Source of the DNA: Acidimicrobiaceae bacterium
GTDB taxonomy: Bacteria > Actinomycetota > Acidimicrobiia > Acidimicrobiales > Palsa-688
Assembly: GCA_003156795.1 (NCBI GenBank)
Contig: PMHU01000214.1
Span: 26,116 to 35,138 of the forward strand
Direction of reading: 5' to 3'
DNA length: 9,023 bases
Below, piece after piece: positions 6,070 through 9,023 of this stretch. A model generated the notes under the pieces. It was not told the origin of the DNA. It saw only the letters and a list, made by a program, of their open reading frames with translations, and made no database searches. How positions within the stretch are numbered: the stretch's first letter is position 1; each line of letters opens with the position of its first letter. The translations under genes were made by a program, and so were the position numbers.

Positions 6070-7727
6070 AGGAAGCCGCTCCGGCTCGCCCGACCGCAAC
6101 CGCGGCGGACCTGGTGCTGGGCCGCAGCGGAGACGGCGCGGTCGGCCTGGTGTTCGAGGACCAGACCTGGACCTGGGCCGAAGTGGTCGAGCAGGCGTCG
6201 GCGAGGGCGGCCTGGCTGAGCGAAAGCCGGCGGCCCGGGCCGTTTCACGTCGGGGTCCTCTTGGACAACCTCCCCGAGTACCTGTTCCTTCTCGGCGGCG
6301 CCGCCCTCAGCGGTGCGACGTTGGTCGGGCTCAATCCGACGCGACGCGGGGCCGAACTGGCGAGAGACGTGCGCCATACCGACTGCCAGTTCGTCATCAC
6401 CGATGCCGAACGGGCGCCCATGCTTCGAGACCTCGAGCTCGGCTCGGCGACAGGGCACGTCATCGACTGCGCGGGAGAGCCGTATTCAGCCGCGGTGGGC
6501 GGCCACGTCGGCGCCGCGATTCCCGCGCTGCCGGCGGAGCACGACCTGTTCCTGCTGATATTCACTTCCGGATCGACCGGGGAGCCCAAGGCGGTCCGGG
6601 TCAGCCACGGGCGGGCCGCCCGGTCGGCGGTCGGTGTGAGGTTCCGTCCCGACGACATCCTCTACTCGGCCATGCCCATGTTCCACGGCAACGCCTTGTT
6701 CGCGTCAGTGCTACCGGCATGGCACGTCGGGTGCCGGCTCGTGCTCCGCCGGCGGTTTTCGGCGTCGGCCTTCCTCGACGACGTCCGGGCGCACAAGTGC
6801 ACGTTCTTCAACACGGTCGGTCGGGCCATCGCGCACATCAACGCCACCCCTCCGACCGACGGCGACCGTGACCACGACTTGAAGTGGGTGTTGGGGCCGG
6901 AGACGTCCGAAGCGGACAAGGCCGAGTTCACCGCCCGCTTCGGCGTGCCCGTCATCGACGGGTACGGATCGAGCGAGAACGCCGTGGTCCTGCACCCGGC
7001 CGCCGGGGCCAGACCCGGGGCCCTGGGAGTGGCTCCTCCGGGGGCGGACGTCGCGGTCGTCCACGTCGAGACCATGGTCGAGTGCGCAGCCGCATCTTTC
7101 GATGGCGGCGGGCGTCTCCTCAACGCGGGGGAGGCGATAGGGGAGCTGGTCGGGCGCAATTCCAGCGGGCGCTTCGAGGGCTACTACAACGATCCCGACG
7201 CCGAGTCGAGTCGTATCCGGAACGGTTGGTACTGGAGCGGCGACCTCGCGTACCGAGATGGGGATGGCGTGTTTTACTTCGCCGGTCGCAGCGGCGACTG
7301 GCTTCGCGTCGACAGCGAGAACTTTGCCGCGGGCCCGGTGGAGCGGATCCTGGCTCGGCTGCCAGGCGTAAGCGGGGTGGCCGTGTACCCGGTACCGGAC
7401 GCCCGAACTGGTGATCAGGTCATGGCCGCAGTGGAGATGGCGAGCGGAGAGGTCTTCGACCCCGACCGCTTCGCGGAGTTCCTCAGCGAGCAGCCGGACT
7501 TCAGCCTGAAGTGGGCGCCGACCTACGTCCGAGTGGTGGCGGCGCTGCCCGTCACGGCCACCGACAAGGTGGACAAGCGCCCGTTGCGAACGGCCCGCTG
7601 GCGCACGACCGATCCTGTCTGGCACAGGCCGGCCCGATCGACGCGCTTCGTGCCGATGGGCGAGTCAGAGGTCGAAGCCCTCGAAGCCGAGTTCGACGCC
7701 AACGGCCGGGCCAACCTCCTCGCCTGA
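6066..7727 (+). CDS. Acyl-CoA synthetase (AMP-forming ligase), FadD1/FadD17-like
   Basis: 553 residues of the ANL superfamily. The P-loop FTSGSTGEPK is at 166-175, the GYGSSE motif at 299-304, WSGDLAYRDGDG with Asp393 at 390-401, the hinge region GRSGDWLRVDSENF at 407-420, and the C-terminal catalytic lysine Lys501 in TATDKVDKRPLR. All steps (adenylation, then thioester formation with CoA) therefore seem intact. The N-terminal HVGVLLDN...GLNPTRRGAEL pattern resembles mycobacterial FadD1/FadD17, some of which act in steroid side-chain metabolism; this is similarity of pattern, not proof of substrate. The GTG start at 6066 overlaps the P450 stop (GTGA) and has no Shine-Dalgarno sequence, indicating translational coupling. 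A longer reading frame from 5898 would lie inside the P450 gene and is rejected. The tail from about 510 is Arg/Pro-rich and then acidic. This is the last gene of the operon. Confidence 0.92.
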   Translation: MKEAAPARPTATAADLVLGRSGDGAVGLVFEDQTWTWAEVVEQASARAAWLSESRRPGPFHVGVLLDNLPEYLFLLGGAALSGATLVGLNPTRRGAELARDVRHTDCQFVITDAERAPMLRDLELGSATGHVIDCAGEPYSAAVGGHVGAAIPALPAEHDLFLLIFTSGSTGEPKAVRVSHGRAARSAVGVRFRPDDILYSAMPMFHGNALFASVLPAWHVGCRLVLRRRFSASAFLDDVRAHKCTFFNTVGRAIAHINATPPTDGDRDHDLKWVLGPETSEADKAEFTARFGVPVIDGYGSSENAVVLHPAAGARPGALGVAPPGADVAVVHVETMVECAAASFDGGGRLLNAGEAIGELVGRNSSGRFEGYYNDPDAESSRIRNGWYWSGDLAYRDGDGVFYFAGRSGDWLRVDSENFAAGPVERILARLPGVSGVAVYPVPDARTGDQVMAAVEMASGEVFDPDRFAEFLSEQPDFSLKWAPTYVRVVAALPVTATDKVDKRPLRTARWRTTDPVWHRPARSTRFVPMGESEVEALEAEFDANGRANLLA

Positions 7728-7730
7728 CGA

Positions 7731-7752
7731 GCAGTCCCTACCGAGGGACGGC
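7731..7752. terminator. Hairpin at the convergent ends of the ligase and SDR genes
   Basis: GTCCCT (7734-7739) pairs with AGGGAC (7744-7749) around a 4-base loop ACCG; two further GC pairs (7731-7732 with 7751-7752) extend it past one mismatch. It sits in the 10-bp gap between the stops at 7727 and 7738 and extends into the 3' end of the SDR gene. The symmetry would let it act in both directions. No U-tract is present, as is often the case in actinobacteria. Confidence 0.45.
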
Positions 7753-8502
7753 ATCGATGTCCGGGCCCGGTAACCACTCCTCGAAGGTCGGCCCGGCAAT
7801 GAGGGCGCCGGCGGCGGGAGTCAGGGCCCCGCTGCGCATCGCCCGGCCGGCGCGACCGGGAACCGGAATGGCGACCACTTGCCCTGAGCCGCCGCGCCGG
7901 CGGATCACGGCCCGGGCCAAATCGACCAGCTCGGCCACGGCGGGCCCGGCGACGTCGACGGTGGTGTCCTCCGGTGGGCTGGCGGCCAGATTGACGACGA
8001 CTTCTCCTACCGATCGCGCCGCCACCGTCTGGACCCGCATACGCGGCATCAAGTACACAGGTCCCGCGTGGGCGCGCTGCATTATTTGGGCCGGGAACTC
8101 GTGGAACTGCGTCGCCCTCACGATGGTGACCGGTAGCGGACCTTCCAACGCGGCCGCCTCCTGGGCCAGCTTGGCTTTGTAGTACCCGTAGCTGCTCAGG
8201 CGGTCGATGTTGACGATCGACACGGTGATCAGACGGCCGACTCCGGCCGCCGATCCAGCCTGTTGGAGCCGCCTGGTCACCGAAGTGAAGAAGTCGGTGG
8301 CCTTGGTTGCGCTCACCGTGCTCCCATTGGTGGCGTCGACGATGACGTCCACGCCCTCCAGCACACCTTCGAGTCCCACTCCGGTCCGCAGGTCTATGCC
8401 CGTCGCCCGGCTCAGGGAGGTAGCAACGTGCCCGCCCTGCTCGGCCGCTTTCATCACGTACCTGCCCACGGTTCCGGTTCCACCGGCGACTGCGATCCTC
8501 AC
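7738..8502 (-). CDS. NAD(P)-binding atypical SDR / NmrA-like protein
   Basis: 254 residues. The N-terminal dinucleotide-binding loop GGTGTVG is at 7-13 after a hydrophobic strand (IAVA), with a conserved DVIVDATNG (52-60) strand, Ser95 in LITVSIVNID, and Tyr107-x-x-x-Lys111 in the GYYKAK segment, which matches the SDR catalytic pair. The substrate loop TQFHEFPAQ at 131-139 follows the extended-SDR pattern. It may therefore be an active NAD(P)H-dependent reductase, or a redox-sensing or epimerase-type protein, since atypical SDRs are varied. The GTG start at 8502 is set by AAAGGAG seven bases upstream and by overlap with the TetR stop (GTGA). It is co-transcribed with the TetR-type gene, so it is likely under that regulator's control. 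The substrate is unknown. The gene converges on the ligase gene. Confidence 0.87.
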   Translation of the reverse strand: MRIAVAGGTGTVGRYVMKAAEQGGHVATSLSRATGIDLRTGVGLEGVLEGVDVIVDATNGSTVSATKATDFFTSVTRRLQQAGSAAGVGRLITVSIVNIDRLSSYGYYKAKLAQEAAALEGPLPVTIVRATQFHEFPAQIMQRAHAGPVYLMPRMRVQTVAARSVGEVVVNLAASPPEDTTVDVAGPAVAELVDLARAVIRRRGGSGQVVAIPVPGRAGRAMRSGALTPAAGALIAGPTFEEWLPGPDIDAVPR

Positions 8503-9023
8503 GACGGCTCTCCTTTTGCGGGGTGGGCGGAATGGCCTCGGCCCGCGGCGAGGCTGGTCTCGACCGACGAAACGATGGAAGCGAACGCAAGGCTGGCGGC
8601 GCGCTTCCAGTCCTGGCCTGCGTCGGCAGTGACGGCGGCGGTGAAGTGGACGCTGAGGTGGGCGCCGACAGAGTCGGCCACCCCTGCGGGGGTCGGGCCC
8701 TTGCCGCCCGCGGCTTTCCACAGGTCGGCCGACAAGCGATTCATGGCGGCCCGGCGGGCTCGCCTGCGTCGCTCTTCCATGGCGGCCAGCTCCCCGGGCA
8801 GATCCCGCCTGGTGGTCAGCTCCCAGTAGCCCGGTCCGTAGGAGCCGTTCATGCGGTGGACCTCGAGGCAGAGGCGCTCCAGCCAGGGCCGCCAATCGCC
8901 CCCCTCATACGGGGGCAGGCGTTCCCCGTAGCGGCGCATGCCTGATTCGACCGCGGCGGCCAGGAGGTTCTCCCGGGATTCGAAATGGCGGAAGACCGTG
9001 CGCCGCCCTACCCCTGCGGCGGC
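8499..9023 (-). CDS. TetR/AcrR-type transcriptional regulator, N-terminus beyond the window
   Basis: 174 visible residues; the gene continues past 9023 on the minus strand. Read from 9023, the frame begins AAAGVGRRTVFRHFESRENL, which is the second half of a TetR helix-turn-helix (turn, recognition helix with TVFRHF, and the start of helix 4). The ATG at 8939 is internal and not the start, because the DNA-binding motif lies upstream of it. Only about 20-40 residues should be missing. The rest is the variable ligand-binding/dimerisation domain, with a basic helix EERRRRARRAAMNRL at about 83-97. TetR proteins usually repress their own operon and neighbours and let go when a small ligand binds. 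The stop overlaps the SDR start (GTGA), so SDR is a likely target. It might also bind the near-palindrome at 3596-3609, but this is not shown. Its own operator lies outside the window. Confidence 0.9.
   Translation of the reverse strand, partial: AAAGVGRRTVFRHFESRENLLAAAVESGMRRYGERLPPYEGGDWRPWLERLCLEVHRMNGSYGPGYWELTTRRDLPGELAAMEERRRRARRAAMNRLSADLWKAAGGKGPTPAGVADSVGAHLSVHFTAAVTADAGQDWKRAASLAFASIVSSVETSLAAGRGHSAHPAKGEPS
8510..8516 (-). promoter_or_regulatory. Ribosome binding site of the SDR gene
   Basis: On the minus strand this is AAAGGAG with a 7-base gap to the GTG at 8502. It lies within the last codons of the TetR-type gene. It is the best Shine-Dalgarno match in the window and fixes the SDR start. 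Confidence 0.7.

Noticed and set aside
5272..6099. 275-codon open frame antisense to the P450 gene
   Set aside because: A product of high GC content opposite a well-supported P450; no recognisable domain in its translation.
6711..7625. 304-codon antisense frame in the ligase gene
   Set aside because: No domain pattern; shadow of the ANL ligase, whose motifs are all intact on the plus strand.
7523..8590. 355-codon minus-strand frame spanning the ligase end and SDR gene
   Set aside because: It crosses a convergent gene boundary and two real genes in another frame; low-complexity Arg-rich translation.

Overview
The window is a dense, high-GC bacterial segment with nine protein genes and almost no non-coding DNA. 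Codon use biased to G/C in the third position, frequent GTG starts, short or overlapping gene junctions, and the families present (a TLP1-type thiolase-like protein, a FadD1/FadD17-like ligase, a class III CoA-transferase, a soluble P450) point to an actinobacterium. An Acidimicrobiia-type or mycobacteria-like lineage would fit, but the lineage cannot be fixed from this sequence. No rRNA, tRNA, CRISPR array or insertion sequence was seen.

Layout. (1) Positions 1-753, plus strand: the 3' part of a ParA/MinD-type ATPase, cut by the window edge inside its P-loop. (2) Positions 782-3565, minus strand: an operon transcribed SRPBCC protein -> enoyl-CoA hydratase -> thiolase-like protein, with junctions of 1 bp and a 4-bp GTGA overlap. 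(3) Positions 3566-3629: a divergent control region with a 14-bp near-palindrome, a good plus-strand promoter that would give a leaderless mRNA, and a weaker minus-strand promoter. (4) Positions 3630-7727, plus strand: an operon of class III CoA-transferase -> cytochrome P450 -> acyl-CoA ligase, with a 10-bp gap and then a GTGA overlap. (5) Positions 7738-9023, minus strand: a TetR-type regulator (N-terminus off the window) followed by an NmrA-like/atypical SDR protein, again joined by a GTGA overlap. Hairpins sit at both convergent gene ends (756-782 and 7731-7752).

How the genes may work together. The two divergent operons read as one catabolic (or modifying) unit for a hydrophobic carboxylic acid such as a steroid, terpenoid or branched or aromatic acid. 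The ligase and/or CoA-transferase would load CoA, the P450 would hydroxylate, the crotonase would act on an unsaturated CoA thioester, the SRPBCC protein could bind the ligand, and the thiolase-like protein could act on or bind a CoA thioester. The substrate is unknown. The window has no acyl-CoA dehydrogenase, 3-hydroxyacyl-CoA dehydrogenase, ferredoxin or ferredoxin reductase, so the pathway must be completed from elsewhere. The thiolase-like protein appears to lack the usual catalytic Cys and His residues, which makes its role the most open question here. The TetR/SDR pair may regulate the cluster or be an independent unit. The ParA gene is probably unrelated to the metabolism.
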